DNA of 64,000 bases from Simmondsia chinensis. Its lineage: Eukaryota > Streptophyta > Magnoliopsida > Caryophyllales > Simmondsiaceae. Under the pieces are notes generated by a model. It was not told the origin of the DNA. It made no database searches and saw only the letters and a program-made list of their open reading frames with translations. Location of the stretch: contig JAGTTD010000011.1 in NCBI GenBank assembly GCA_018398585.1, positions 20,823,346-20,887,345 on the forward strand. The letters run 5' to 3'. Both the position numbers and the translations under genes were made by a program. This document shows, piece after piece, positions 34,982 through 47,034 of the stretch; position 1 is the stretch's first letter, and every line of letters begins with the position of its first letter.

Positions 34982-37669
34982 TTTTTTTTTTTTTTTTTTT
35001 TTTTTTCCAGATAATTAGCGACAAGGTCACGGAATAAGCAGGGCACTCGACTATGCGAGACCTGAGCCCACCCTTAGAAAAATGGGGGCCACAAGAGACA
35101 ACAAAAAGCAGGAAGACAAACAAAAACAGGCACAACACTAGCCTCGAACATGACAACTTAAAACATCAAAAACATGATCGATCAAACGACAGGAATCTGG
35201 AGTCAATGACGCGTTGAAGCTATTGAAGCATGGGACTCAGGAAAAGTGGATCAAAGCCATTGCCATAGTTCTGCTCAAATCTCAACTGGAGTATCTCCGC
35301 TAGGTACCTCGAGACTAAACAATCCAGCATAGCCTTCTATGGAGCAAAGCAATCACCATAGGCGGATCTAAGCCATAGAAATTCAATCCTTTTCTTTTTC
35401 TAATCTCTAGTACTCGGCCTGCCTCCTCTATTTTTCCAGCACCAATACCATTGCCACCTCGATTTGCGATATTCCTCTTACTTTTTTTGCCAGGGGTCTT
35501 AACCTGTTTTTGTGTATTTCTCCCCGGCGACATGTCCTTCAAGAAATCTTGTAGTTTCTGCTTCTCCTTTTCTTTCATCTTGCACTTTAAAGCTCACCTA
35601 CCACTTTTTATCTTCTTCACTTTCTCCTTTTTTCTCGCGAGTTGTGCCAGGCCCCTCCATCAATGGCTCTGGCATATGGTAGTTCCCAGGTATACTATCC
35701 TCTGTATGTTGGAGTCTGAGCAAGTCAAGGGGTTCTAAGCCCGGGGAGAACTCAGAACCAGATTTTGCAAAGTCATTATAATTGATGGTGTCCCGAGCTT
35801 CGAACTCAAGAGGTGATGCCTGAGCATCTGGTTGTACTATTTTGGCATTATCATTCTCAATCCTCGAAAGAAGAAGAGGGAGATGATGATGTTCTCGATC
35901 ATCCTAGAGTGGTAATCGAGCAGCCGGGTAGGGAAAATGAGTGGCCAATGAGGCGCGTGGATAAGAGCATTCCAACCCCCATCTCCCTAGGTCCTGTCCA
36001 CAGATATGAATAGAAGTCTAGCCAAGTGGTTGCCTAATGACACTCATGCCTTCAGTCATTGACCTAGAAGGGCGAGTTCTAGAATTCTCACAGTCACACA
36101 AAGGCACCGTCATCTGCTCGAGAAGAGGTTGAGCCCGTGGGGTTTGTCACGCTGGTGTGGTGCAGTAATTGTCTCGTTGTGATATCAAGGAAGAAGAGGC
36201 CTGCTCCCTTGCCAATCTACCCGAGACTCTGAGGGCAACAACTTTGGGCAAGTAGTCAAGGATCATCTCTGAGTTACCTTCTTTGGCCAGAACCAAATAG
36301 GTTCCTCCATTGAACTGAATTTGAATCATCTGGTGAATGTATGTAGTGGAGCAGCTGTCAATTAGGATCTTGGCAACATCGACCCATCTCATTGCAGATG
36401 TCCTTGAATCAACCTTGACAAAACTCCCCCATAGTTTGGCAATGTTAGTAAAGTAGTCCTTTGACCAACATTGGATAGATAGTCCATAAATCTCAGTCCA
36501 CACCCTTCTATTAAGAGAGCTAAGGATTTCGCCGGAGTATTTATAGACCTATTTGAATTTCCAAAATAAGGTCTCTTTGTGCGGGCCAAGGTAAAACTCC
36601 AAGATGCCATCAGAGTCGCAGACTAGGATAAAGGTGGTGTTGCTTAACCCCTTAGGGCTTAGCCCATATAGGTTATTCTTCGTGATAAATGTTAGGATAT
36701 TGTCCAGACTAACCTCATTAGCCGAGTGTTCAATTATTGCTCAACGGAGGCAGACCTCCACATTCTTATTGGTGTTCGAGACCACAATCCTCAGAATGTT
36801 TATATTCCCAGGATCCACGACCCGGCTTGGACGTGTGTTCCCCTGATCATGATTACCTCCATTGTCACTGGACTGCGGGAAGACCCTTGATTAAGGCTGA
36901 TTCTGGTACGATAAAGAAGTTGGTCTTCTACACAGGTTAGCCCATTGTATTATGAGCTTAGCACCCACCACCCCTTTTCTATTCATGAATGTAATTGCTT
37001 GTGTCACTTCACTCGAATCACGAAAACAGACAAAGCCATAGGACCATCTAGACCTCAACCTTTATAGGAACAAAAGTATCCTAGATTGACTTGAAATCTT
37101 GAAATACAGCTTGAAGCCATGAATTTGTCGTTCTTTCTGGTAGGCCATCAACAAAGATGGACACCTCTTCACCGGCTATTGGCATTTTCAGGTGGTGGAG
37201 ATGGAGGACGGTGGAGATCCGGTGGTAGAAGTGGGGGATGGTTGAGATATGGTGGTTGTTGGTGGTGGATATGGAGGATGGTGGCGGAAATCAGGTTAAG
37301 CGAAGTCATTCATGGTGGCGATGGAGATGGTGGGGATTGGTTGGGGAAATGGAGGTTTGGTGGAGGTGGTGATGGGTGGTGGTGGAATCCGGTGGTGGGT
37401 GATGGGTGGTGACAGTGGACTGAGTTGGTGGAGGTCAGTGATGGCGTACCTACTGGTGGTGGAGTCCGGTGGGTGGTGGTGGAACGTGTCGGGGGCGATG
37501 GTGCTTGTTCCGTCTGGGACACCAATAAGCCCATGGACACAGAGCGAGTTGTACGATCAGAACGGCTTGTCGACGGCGAGTCCTTCACGGTGGCTCCGGT
37601 CCCTGGGACATTGTCCACGCTCCCGCACGCACCGAGACAAGGTGGCGCCTTGGGGGGGGGGGGGGGGGG
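34982..37669 (-). mobile_element. ORF1-only LINE (half-LINE) copy 2, near full length
   Basis: Read on the minus strand it runs from a C18 run (37652-37669 on plus is G18) through ORF1 to a 3' UTR of ~400 nt ending gtcgctaattatctgg and a pure A25 tail (T25 at 34982-35006). About 2.7 kb. It carries the ORF1 of a plant L1-type LINE but no apurinic endonuclease, reverse transcriptase or ORF2 Cys motif. Because LINE truncation removes the 5' end first, an element with ORF1 but not ORF2 is not a simple truncation. Copy 1 (29385-30770) has the same ORF1-to-tail junction. The 5' boundary is inferred from the end of CT-rich sequence. A target duplication is not clear. Confidence 0.72.
35200..37618 (-). 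pseudogene. LINE ORF1 (RRM plus DUF4283-like), copy 2
   Basis: Starts MDNVPGTGATVKDSP (37618), followed by a Pro/Ser/Thr/His-rich tail to ~37310. An RNA-recognition-motif block comes next after a frame change: VSIFVDGLPERTTNSWLQAV..FQDFKSI near 37160-37080. The open segment 36147-36503 reads IYGLSIQCWSKDYFTNIAKL then WGSFVKVDSRTSAMRWVDVA and FNGGTYLVLAKEGNSEMI, the layout of plant L1 ORF1 proteins. The C-terminal part is basic: KEKEKQKLQDFLKDMSPGRN, KTPGKKSKRN (35578-35460). These proteins bind the LINE RNA. Stops and frame changes make it a pseudogene. Confidence 0.75.
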
Positions 37670-38017
37670 AGGGTTGTGATCATTGGGGTTCTATTTTAGA
37701 ATCCAGTAAATTTTTACCTATTCCTAACCAACCCAATAACTAGGTCTTTGTTGGTTTCATACATTTGGGAGCTGTTTTCAACTTGAACTAGCAAAAATAA
37801 AGAATAGCCTGAGAAAAATAGTGAAATGAGTTAATTAGGGTTCATTTTCACAAAAGAAGAAATCGGATGATCTCAGGAGTTGCAATAAGGTTTAGGGTGA
37901 CCTTAGAACAATGTCTATAGTTCAATTTTAAGACATAACCAAAAACAATATGAAGAATCAACAAAAATCAAAGATAAAACTAACAAAAAAGTGAAAAAAA
38001 TGAGAGGGAGAGGTGCC

Positions 38018-38061
<44 letters not shown>

Positions 38062-38794
38062 CCATGAGCAAGCAGCAAAGGAGGATAGGCAGCGACGGTG
38101 GATGGGCGGCGAGCGATGACGACGAAAGGGCGGCGAGTGGAGTTTGAGTCAGAGAGAGAGATGAAGATGAACGGAGGGGAGAGAGAGCGGCAGAGGAGTG
38201 AGTGGGTTAATTTTTGAACAATAAATTTACTTTCTTTTTGAATTACTTGAGCCACAATATTTTTTGCTGCAAGTTTTAACCAAAATGAGCGATAATTTTT
38301 TCATGAATAAATTAATGTTGAATAAAATCAAATTTCTTGATAAAATTTTGTTAATTATGTATCAATATTTTAAAATTTGATTTATTTGCGTTTTTATTCC
38401 ATAATTTCTCTTAAATATTATTTTAGTTTGAAATAAAAACATATTTAATAAAATAGTCAAAAAAGCAGTGTATAAGAATGCAACATAGTTTTATACGCAA
38501 TAACATTGTAGTTCGTGTGTATAAAGAAGGCAGTTATTGCAAGAGAATTGTAAGTTTACTAACAAACAAGTCAACTTTATACGATTAAACATCTTAATTT
38601 TAATTATTTTATTAAATATATGTAACTGTTGAACAAAAATACTATTTCACAAAATTTGTATACAATAATTAGTACACAAATTCTTGGAACATTGTTCTAT
38701 AATTTGCCCCCAAATTTTGATCTTAAAACTATTTGGTTCTCATTTATTAAAACATAAGTTATTAAAAAATGAGGAAGGTCCTAGGTAACGGAAT
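37670..38794. other. Spacer with a (GA)n microsatellite
   Basis: No gene was recognised. The sequence downstream of the GA tract has short GC-richer stretches (38080-38190) but no conserved domain, then AT-rich sequence to the repeat cluster at 38795. Confidence 0.5.
38021..38059. repeat. (AG)n microsatellite
   Basis: About 19 perfect ag dinucleotide units in a row. Confidence 0.95.
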
Positions 38795-39000
38795 GTAAAG
38801 TGTTGCAAAATACAACAAATGTAACACTTTACGAAAAGTGTTGCCTTTAATATGGCTTATGCTACAATTTTTTTAAAATGTTACATTAGGTACCAAGCAA
38901 ATGCAACAATAAGAAAAGTGTTACCTAAACATTACCTATGGTAATATTTTAAACAAATGTTACAATTTAAGTGTTACCTAAAATCATTTTTGTTGTAGTT
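38795..39000 (-). repeat. CACTA-like terminus with subterminal repeats
   Basis: On the minus strand the sequence starts aactacaacaaaaatgattt (39000 downward), close to the cactacaa..aaaat ends of plant CACTA transposons but with the first bases changed. Motifs follow inward on the plus strand: aagtgttacctaaaat, aagtgttacctaaaca, aaagtgttgccttt, tgtaacacttt. This is the layout of a CACTA end. No transposase is seen nearby. The partner cluster is at 30905-31240. Confidence 0.55.
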
Positions 39001-40508
39001 GGGTTGACATATATTATATATGTTTAGACATTTAAAACCTAATTTTTTTTATCGGCCTAACAATTAAAACACTGGTATAGTTAAAAATGAGTCTAGTTGT
39101 AATTAATCAATTTCAATAAAATTAGTTATAATTCCTTTTATAAAATCAATTTCATTAGAGAAATAAATTACTTAGGTCATACATTACAAACATAAACTAA
39201 TAATACTTTATAATTTTTTAGAAAATAGAAAAGTATGTTAATAATTTAATAATGCCAAAATGCTATTCAAAATATACTTTTTTAGATGTAGCCTCGAAAA
39301 TATTTTTAAAAACTAGTGTTTAAACGTCAAATGCTAATCAAAATGTTGGTTTATAAGTTTTTATCAAACACAAAGTTTAATTATTTGAATAAAAAGCCAT
39401 TCAAAATGCAATAAAAGAAACTTGTTCTCAAACACAAGTTACATCTTTAATGTCCGTCTATTACTTGAGGACCATTTCTGTGAAACGAAATAAAGTGAAA
39501 GGGAGACCGAATTGATGTCTGGGCAGTATGGATTGAGAATAAGAGTGAAATACATTAAGTATATGCAGCAGGTGTCTCTGAATCAAGCAAATTAAATGCT
39601 GATGAGTAGGTGTCTGCAGTTTTAATGTTAGTATTGTGATAGAGACGCATATGATCACCTCATGATCGTCACGTCATTTTCCCTCCGCGTCTCTCTTTCT
39701 CATATCCCTCAGAATTCCACGCCTCCTCTCTTTCTCTCTCTCTCTCTCTCCCTCTCTCCCCTCTTTTTTTTTTGTTTTTTTTTTGTTTTTGGCCTCTCTG
39801 CGCATTCGGCTTGGCGTATACTAACACTTCCCTATCATACGATTTACCCTTCAGAGTTGTTATTAATTAAAGCGAAAATTGTTTTACCATTATTATGTGA
39901 CTAATCTATGTTATATATTATTGTAAAGTCCCCATATCTCAAATACCTCCAAACCCCAATCATAAGCATTTTAAGCCATGACTTCTCTAACAATAAATTC
40001 ACTATGGCAATTAAGTATTTTAATCAACCAACAAATACACATATTGTGCTTTCAATTTTCTAAATTAAAAAAAAAAAGAACAAAAGCAATATTCATATAA
40101 TTCTTTATTTAGTATACGAAATGTCACAATTTAAAATTAAAAAATTTATTACTTAGTTATTCTGAGATAGATTGGTACATATCTAAAATGCAACAAGATA
40201 ATTAAATCAGTAACAAAAAGCACACAAAATAAATATCATAGAGTTGCTCAAATATTTGACCTTTTTTGCAACTTATTTTACCATATTGAAAAAACAACCA
40301 TATAAAAATAAAATTTAACAAATTACAATAGAGTTTGTTCTTACTATAATAATTTATAATATTTCTTTTGTTTATAATTGAAGAGATTACTATAATAATT
40401 TACCATATTTCTTTTGTTTATGATTATGACCTTTTTTTATTTTAATCCCGAATAATTCATTCATTAAAGTTACTTAAAATGTAAACAATAATCGTATAGC
40501 ACGTGTGA
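39001..40508. other. AT-rich spacer with a CT tract
   Basis: Contains a (ct)n tract at about 39733-39751 followed by T runs, and a 46-bp tandem duplication at 40341-40430. A short frame across the CT tract (39662-39904) is low-complexity Ser/Leu and not a credible gene. Confidence 0.55.
40341..40430. repeat. 46-bp tandem duplication
   Basis: Two copies of ttactataataattta..atatttcttttgtttat start at 40341 and 40387, differing at a few positions. Confidence 0.8.
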
Positions 40509-40519
40509 CAAAACTAAGT

Positions 40520-40772
40520 GTAAAAAAGCCAATATTCTCAGTGCCACAGGGCTCTCGCCCAAACAGGGTCAGGAGGGGGTGGGGGGTTTGGATGCAGCCT
40601 TCCCCTTTCAGAGTGATACCCTAAAGAGAGGCTATTTTCAAGTACTCCCAACCTGAGGGGTGAGGACTTCCCAGCCGGTCATCCATCCTGGTACTACTCT
40701 GACCTAAGTATACTTAACTTTAGAGTTCAAATGGGATCCGGTGCAAGCGTGTTTGTATCCTCTTTGGTGTGC
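40520..40772 (-). mobile_element. 5S-rRNA-derived SINE, copy 2 (full length, inverted)
   Basis: A 253-bp element flanked by an 11-bp direct repeat, caaaactaagt, at 40509-40519 and 40773-40783. On the minus strand it begins with a diverged 5S head (gcaccggatcccattt..aactct, then agttaagtatacttagg, agtagtaccaggatggatgac, ctgggaagtcctc). It then has the shared body: caggttgggagtac, aatagcctctctttaggg, aggggaaggctgc, cctgaccctgtttgggcgag, agccctgtggcac. The tail has a T6 run. Boundaries come from the target duplication, and the body matches copies 1 and 3. Confidence 0.85.
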
Positions 40773-40783
40773 CAAAACTAAGT

Positions 40784-42197
40784 ATAGAACTACAAAACTA
40801 AAAATTACTTCAACTTTGAAAAAATTAATCTATTTATCTATCTGTATACTACCATCTATTATAGAGAAGTCATTACTTCTCCCAATACTATTCTAAGTCT
40901 AATCCAGATAATTTAAGAGAGGGTTTTTTCAACTTTCTTATGATTCAATGGATATGCTAAAATGGCATATAAATTTAACAATATAAGGTAATTTACATCG
41001 AAATTCGGGGATTTTTTTTGTCGTAATTCATTGAAACTTTACGGAAACATGTCATGACTTTAATATATTGGTATAATTATGTACAAAAACATCATTTTTT
41101 ATATATAAAATTAGTCAGATTTATACCAAAATTTATTAAATTCCAACATAAGGTATCTAAGTGATAAAATATTAAAACCTCAGGGTATCTCATTGTATAT
41201 AATAGGTGATAAATGTTCAAACTTCAAAGTATCTAAGTGATAGTTTTTTTCAATATTTATACTATTTTCTTCCATAAACACTCATGAATATTATGTCAAA
41301 AGCTAAAGAAATTGAAATAAAATGCCAATTATCTGCAATACACATTGAGACCTACACCTTGAATTCACACCCTTATGCCACCCAAATGGTCTTTGCTAGA
41401 GGGCCCGTATTGGGTATCTGCTCGATAAACCATTGTATATCTTTTGTATTTTGTATATATTTTTAATATATTTATAAAGTTCTCTCTTTTTTCACATATT
41501 TTTTAGAGTCAATTACTATTATATATTACTTACTAATACTAAAAAGTAGTTATGAGTGATGTTATTAAATTTTCTAATATTTGAAATTTTCCTTGAAATT
41601 AATGATTTGCAACTTAAAAGCTAAAAAGAAAGGCATTAGAAGAATTTATAATTCAAAAAATCTCTACCTTTATTCTAAAAAAACATAAACTTCTCTCATA
41701 ATCTATAAAACAAATAAATACAAAGTTCATTATTTTACTAAAAAGAACTATCATTCAACATAAATTAATAATGTATGAAAGAGCTAAAAATACATTCTCC
41801 AATGTTAAGGGGAAAAATGATGAATAAACTTTAATTCAAGTCTAAAAATAGTAGAGATTAAATTTTATACCAATAAAAGATGATAGAGACAAGTACAATT
41901 TTATTACCAAAATAAACATCATTATCTAACTCATATTGAAAACTATCAAATACATCAAAATAACATAATGTAGAAAAAAGCCAAAAAAAGCCACGTAAAT
42001 CTAAAATAAATCTTTCGATCGCATATAAGATACACTTTATAACAAAAATGAAATAATATATTCATTCCATAATCTAAAAGAAAAAATATAGATTAAAGAC
42101 ATTATTTAAAAATTTTAACTTGATAATATATCAAAAGAATATTTTCGGCACGGGACCACACTAGTAAACAATTAATATAAAGTTGCTTTAAGAACTA
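40784..42197. other. AT-rich spacer
   Basis: Very AT-rich DNA without a recognisable gene, RNA or repeat pair. It ends at the first base of the copia element 2 LTR. Confidence 0.55.
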
Positions 42198-42294
42198 TGT
42201 TAAGTTATGTCCCAAATTCCTTGTATTTATGAAGGGCATGCCGGGACCATGCTTATCAACCGGGAATATTGCCAATCAGTTGGGAAGTACGTAG
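42198..42294 (+). repeat. 5' LTR of copia element 2, first part
   Basis: The first 97 bp of the LTR, ending ...gggaagtacgtag. The last five bases, cgtag (42290-42294), are the target duplication of the nested element and reappear at 49748-49752. Confidence 0.85.
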
Positions 42295-44314
42295 TGATAA
42301 GTCGAAATTCGTATATAATTTTTTTGTATTATTTTAATATATTTGCAAACATTTTACATTAAATTTTTATCACTTTTGCTCGAATTTGGATTTTTTAGCT
42401 CATATTGCCATTTTTTTGCAAATACACTTGTTTTATGCTAAATCTTGCTAGGTTTTATCATTAACATCAACAAGTAAAAGCAAGATACACCAAACCAAAG
42501 CCAAAAAAACGGCAAAACATAATAATTAACATGGCTCAAGCAAGAACACTACAAGTTCATGCACAATACAATTCAACTTGCAAAAATGGGTAACAAAATG
42601 CACAAATCAAGTGCAAGCATTAATTAAACGATGCATTAACATGTCAAAGTTGATGTAAACTCTGAATTTAGGTGGGTCTAAGCTCAAAAATTTGAAGAAA
42701 ATCAGCAAAGAACAGCAAGAATAGAGAAAATGCACCAAGCTCAACCAATTCATTTCAACTTGTAATTTTGGGTGGCAAAATGGACAAATAACATGAAAGA
42801 ACTTCTTGAACACTTCATTAACATGTTCAAGTTGATGTTAAAGCTGATTTTGGATGGTGCAAAGCAATAAAAAAAATGAAAAAAACAGAGTTGAACAACC
42901 ATTGCAGAATCTGGGCGGCAATGGTGTAGGTGGTGGTGTATTCAGCTTCAACTTACATTTTGGGAGTAAAAACTCAATACTTTTTACCCAAATTAATTTT
43001 ACAAACATACTGTAACATGTATTAACTCATCTTTTGCAAGTTTTTAGCAGTGGAATTCAGAAAAAATGAAAAAAAATGGATGAACAAGCAACACTGCTGC
43101 AGCTGTAGAAATTTGACAGATTTTACACAACTTGCTTACTTTCTCCACTTTGGGCGGCAATATTATGCAATATTTTAGCTCAAATTTATTTTATAAACCT
43201 TATAAAACATGCACATGATGATTTTGTGCAGGTTTTGGGGGGTTTAATTCAGAAAAAAATAAAAAAAATGGATGAACAAAGTAGCTTCAGCAGCAGCTGC
43301 AACATTCAGCTAATGAGGATGAAGTTTGATATTTTTTTACAATTTTTTTATCCTAGCTCAACTAATATAAATAGGGGATGGTGTGGGGATGTTTAAGCAT
43401 CAGATTTCAATACAAAAATCACAAGATTTGAGTACGAAAAGATAGAAAAACAGTGAGAAAGAGGAAAGGAGAAGGAAGGAAGAAAGTTTGGTTTGTAATT
43501 TTGTATTTTTAGTTCTTTCTGTCCTTTTTACTTTCATAAGTTCATAAATTTTGTGTTTATAATATTTAATATTAAGTTTATCATGAACTAATTTTGTTAT
43601 TCTAAGGCTACGATGTAGCCTAAGTTGTAATATATGCTTATTTCTAATTCAAAGTATTCAATATTTATGTTATTGTGTTGTTGAAGTGTTTATCATTGTT
43701 CTTCATGAGTTTTAAATGCTTGACTACTATTTAAAGCCTATAATGATTCATAATAAGTCTGAGAGGAGATTTATGATGATTGTTGAGGTAATAAGCACCA
43801 CAAATTGGGCGAATGCTCGAAAGAGATTAACGCGATTTGTGTGGTTTTCAAAAAAGAAAACCATAGAGCTTTAAAAACTCTTTTTCTTATTTAAATTCAT
43901 GCACGAGAGTGATGGGTTAATATGTTAAAGTGTATGGTAAATGTTGCTCGAGGGAGAATATTTAGTAAATAAGGATTTTCAACCTTCAACACACAGGAAC
44001 AACTTGAATATGGAGAATAAAAAAGGAGTATTGATGCAACTAAAGGTGAAATCGGATGCCCTAGACTTTATAAAATTTATAAAAACCAACAAAAAATTAG
44101 CACATTCTAATCTTATTTTAACTTTTATTTCTTTTTATTTTATTTTACTTTATTTCATATCAAAATTCTAAATTTTTGGGTCTTTCAAATAGTATTGAGG
44201 CTACTAATTTTGGTATTCACTCAATACAATCTTCGTGGGAATGATACTCTACTCACTTCTATATTACTTGGTACGACTAGTGCAATTGCTAACACATACG
44301 CAAAGTTTGCATCA
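42295..44314 (+). repeat. 5' LTR of the Athila-like element
   Basis: A 2,020-bp LTR beginning tgataagtc and ending tttgcatca. A TATA box, tataaatag, lies at 43366-43374, with tataaatag at 48584-48592 in the 3' LTR. It aligns with 47575-49747 nearly throughout. The 3' copy lacks a segment corresponding to about 43225-43260. Confidence 0.95.
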
Positions 44315-44320
44315 AGTTTT

Positions 44321-44338
44321 TGGCGCCGTGGCTAGGGA
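44321..44338 (+). other. Primer-binding site (Asp tRNA type)
   Basis: tggcgccgtggctaggga follows the 5' LTR by six bases and resembles tggcgccgttgccgggga of plant Athila-group elements, with a few changes. Confidence 0.8.
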
Positions 44339-44898
44339 TTGTCTCTATTTGAGTGATATCGATACCAACTAGTTTTGGTGTAATTGGAAATTGTTAATAA
44401 TTTGTAAATTTTGTTAAATTAAAAATATAGATCTCTTTTCATTCGCTTATTTTATTTGTAAAGATAATTCTTAAAAATAAATAAATTAAAAAAAAAATTG
44501 TATACATATATCCCCCTAAAAAAATGTTAGTTTTAATACTAATTATTAATAGATTGTAAATTTTGTTTAAAATTTGAGGAATTAATCTTCATTCATTTTT
44601 ATATTTTATTTTATTTTATTTTAGATTGTTGTATTTTGCGTTTTCTGATTAATTTTAACTTTATTTTGACTTTTTAATCTGTCCATGTAATTTTTTTAAA
44701 AGTTAAGTTTGTTAGCTTTTAATTTTTCAAAATCTTTGGTCTTAACCCTTACCCTTTATATATATATAACCCAGGATTATTGTAATTTTAAAGCTTTCTC
44801 ACTAATTTTATCTTTCCTTTAACTTTTAAGTTTAATTAATTAATTATTTATTCATTTTTTTTCTTTGTTAAAAAACAGAGAGAGAGAGAGAGAGAGTG

Positions 44899-45770
44899 AT
44901 GGCTTGCTATAACTTTTTAAGACCTCAATACCAAGCTGTATTTGATGCATTATTTGCTCAACTTTTACTACTTGAAGACAAGATTACTACTAGTACTCCT
45001 CGATGTGAATTTTGCGCAGGTAACCATAATAGTATGGAATGCCAAATAGGTAATAGCTTTTCTTCATTAGGTTTTGAGCAATATAACTTTATGAGACCTC
45101 AATATCAAGCTATACCGAAAAGAAAACTGAGCATTCATGAATATAGTGAATTATCTGCTCAACTTTCACAAATTCGAGAAACATTAAATGAGATGATTGC
45201 TGCTCGTGCTTTTGTGCAGGTAACCATGCTAGTATGGAATGTCAATTAGGTAATAGCTTTCCCTCATGGGGTTTTGAACAAGGTAATTACATGTCTAATT
45301 TTAACCAACCCTAGTACATTCCCTACTGTAGCACCTATAGTCAAGAATAGATGGACCCTTCTAACTTTTCTTGGAACCATTACGAAGAACCTTGGTCACC
45401 CACTTATCCGTTTCAAGAAAAGAAATATGACTTAGAAAAGACATTTAGGGAGTTCACGGAAGCTGTGGTTGACCTAAAAATCCGAAAAGCCTCCATCCAA
45501 AATCCAGAACCTAAAGTAGGAACTACAATAGAGGAACTTTATAAGAGGTATAAATATTTCTTGCCTAGCAAAACCATCACCGATCTAGGGGAGCAAACTA
45601 ACGCCATAACATTGAGGGATGGAGACACACTAGAAAAACCACCTCAATATGACATAATCCCCTTAGTCAACTCAGAGCCACCAAGGACCAACCCTATCTT
45701 TACTGACCCATCACCACCAATCATTGAAATAGAATGTCGAGCCTATCTAACATGGTCAGAAATTTTCTGA
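44899..45770 (+). pseudogene. Athila-like gag C-terminal region with duplicated zinc knuckle
   Basis: MACYNFLRPQYQAVFDAL is followed by a knuckle CEFCAGNHNSMEC (CX2CX3HX4C), then QIGNSFSSLGFEQYNFMRPQ. About 190 bp later a second copy, CFCAGNHASMECQLGNSFPSWGFEQGN, lies in another frame, so the unit has been duplicated. After a stop (near 45250) it continues FSWNHYEEPWSPTYPFQEKK, KTFREFTEAV, and GEQTNAITLRDGDTLEKPP. The last block matches the NAITLRSG-type motif at the end of Athila gag. The frameshift and stops leave it broken. A possible basic tail is at 45778-45969. Confidence 0.75.
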
Positions 45771-45969
45771 ACCATGGATGCCTCAGAGAAAAATAGCAGA
45801 AACAAATCGGAAAAGGAAATTCAAGCTGTGGCAAATCAGGCTCAAGGATCCCAAGATTAAAGAAGGTGAAGGAGGTCGTGCAAAGAAGAGAAGGAGGAAG
45901 AGTAATGGAAGAAAATGGTCATTATGGATGGATGGTGGAAACTCTATTCTCCTTCAGGACACGGTATAG

Positions 45970-46763
45970 ATCCACCCAGAGGGAGGCAACCATGGAGGTC
46001 GAGCTAACGACTATAAACTAAGCGCTTCTTGGGAGGCAACAAGTTTGGGGATAGCACAATGTTTGTTTTTCTCATGTTTGTTGTTGATTAAACAGGTATT
46101 TTGCAACAAGTTTGGGGATAGCACAATGTCAACATGCACCATCAAAAAGCAATCCTCAAATCTAGAAAGTATCTCTCACCCAATTCATCTTTTTAGTTCT
46201 TGTTAAAAACAAAGTTTGGGGGTGGGAAAAGTAATGTTAATAAAAATAATAATAATAATAAATTAAAAAAATGTTTTTTTTTAAACAAAATTTTTTCGAA
46301 AAGTTTTCCTGTTTTATACTTTAGAGTCGGCTTTAGTGCCTTTCAGAGTTCGAAGCCTTTGTATGGGAATGTAAATAGTGTCGGCCAACAAAAAGATTGT
46401 CCATAGTTTTAGCCTTTAATCTTTTAAAAAAATTTCATAAAAAAAAGAGAACTTATCATCATGCTTTTTAGGCAATTTTTCTACTCTTTTTTTAGCTCGT
46501 TTACTTCAATTAGATTTGAATAACTTGATAATAAAATATTTTTGTGTTCTAATTGCAAAACACGATCTAATCTAAGGCACTATCTTGATAAAACCATGGT
46601 ATAACTTCACTAGTTAGCATGGCTGTTTCACTTTTCTTTCTTATTAAAAGATGCTCAAGTTTGAATAGATTGCATAAAGAGTATCATTTACATAATAGAT
46701 TTTGAAGAGTTATGTCTAAGTTTGAATAAAAGAAAAATAAAAATAAAGGGAGTGAATTGCTAA
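45970..46763 (+). other. 3' untranslated region of the Athila-like element
   Basis: Begins with gagctaacgactataaactaagcgcttcttgggaggcaac, a signature commonly found after the last gene of Athila-type elements. Gag joins it directly, which marks where pol was lost. A short direct repeat, aacaagtttggggatagcac, occurs twice (46038 and 46087). No other coding sequence. Confidence 0.6.
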
Positions 46764-46775
46764 AGCACCGCTATC

Positions 46776-46987
46776 TTGTTAAAAAAATGTCTATCATTTG
46801 GATATGTACTATGGTGTGATGGTTTCGTGCCTTGTATCTCGAGCAAGTAGATCCGTAGGGGTGTTCAAACACCTGGCACCCTGGGCCGACTGGAACGGGA
46901 GTTTGCGCATTGAAAGCTCGCTACAAGGGGTACTTACAAAGCTAACAAGGAACCAAGCACCAAAAAAAAAAAAAAAAGGAGATCTCT
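46776..46987 (+). mobile_element. tRNA-derived SINE
   Basis: A tRNA-like head has box A tggtgtgatgg (46812-46822) and box B gttcaaaca (46863-46871), about 40 nt apart. A body of about 90 bp and an A16 tail (46962-46977) follow. A 12-bp direct repeat, agcaccgctatc, flanks it at 46764-46775 and 46988-46999 and is a likely target duplication, though about 30 bp at the 5' side and 10 bp after the A tail are then unexplained. It lies inside the Athila-like element and is therefore younger. Confidence 0.6.
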
Positions 46988-47034
46988 AGCACCGCTATCC
47001 CACGTAAATAAGATATGTGCTACCCGTTAAGAGG

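Noticed and set aside
37119..37743. Gly/Trp-rich reading frames on the plus strand
   Set aside because: They are the complement of the Pro/His-rich N-terminus of the LINE ORF1 on the minus strand.
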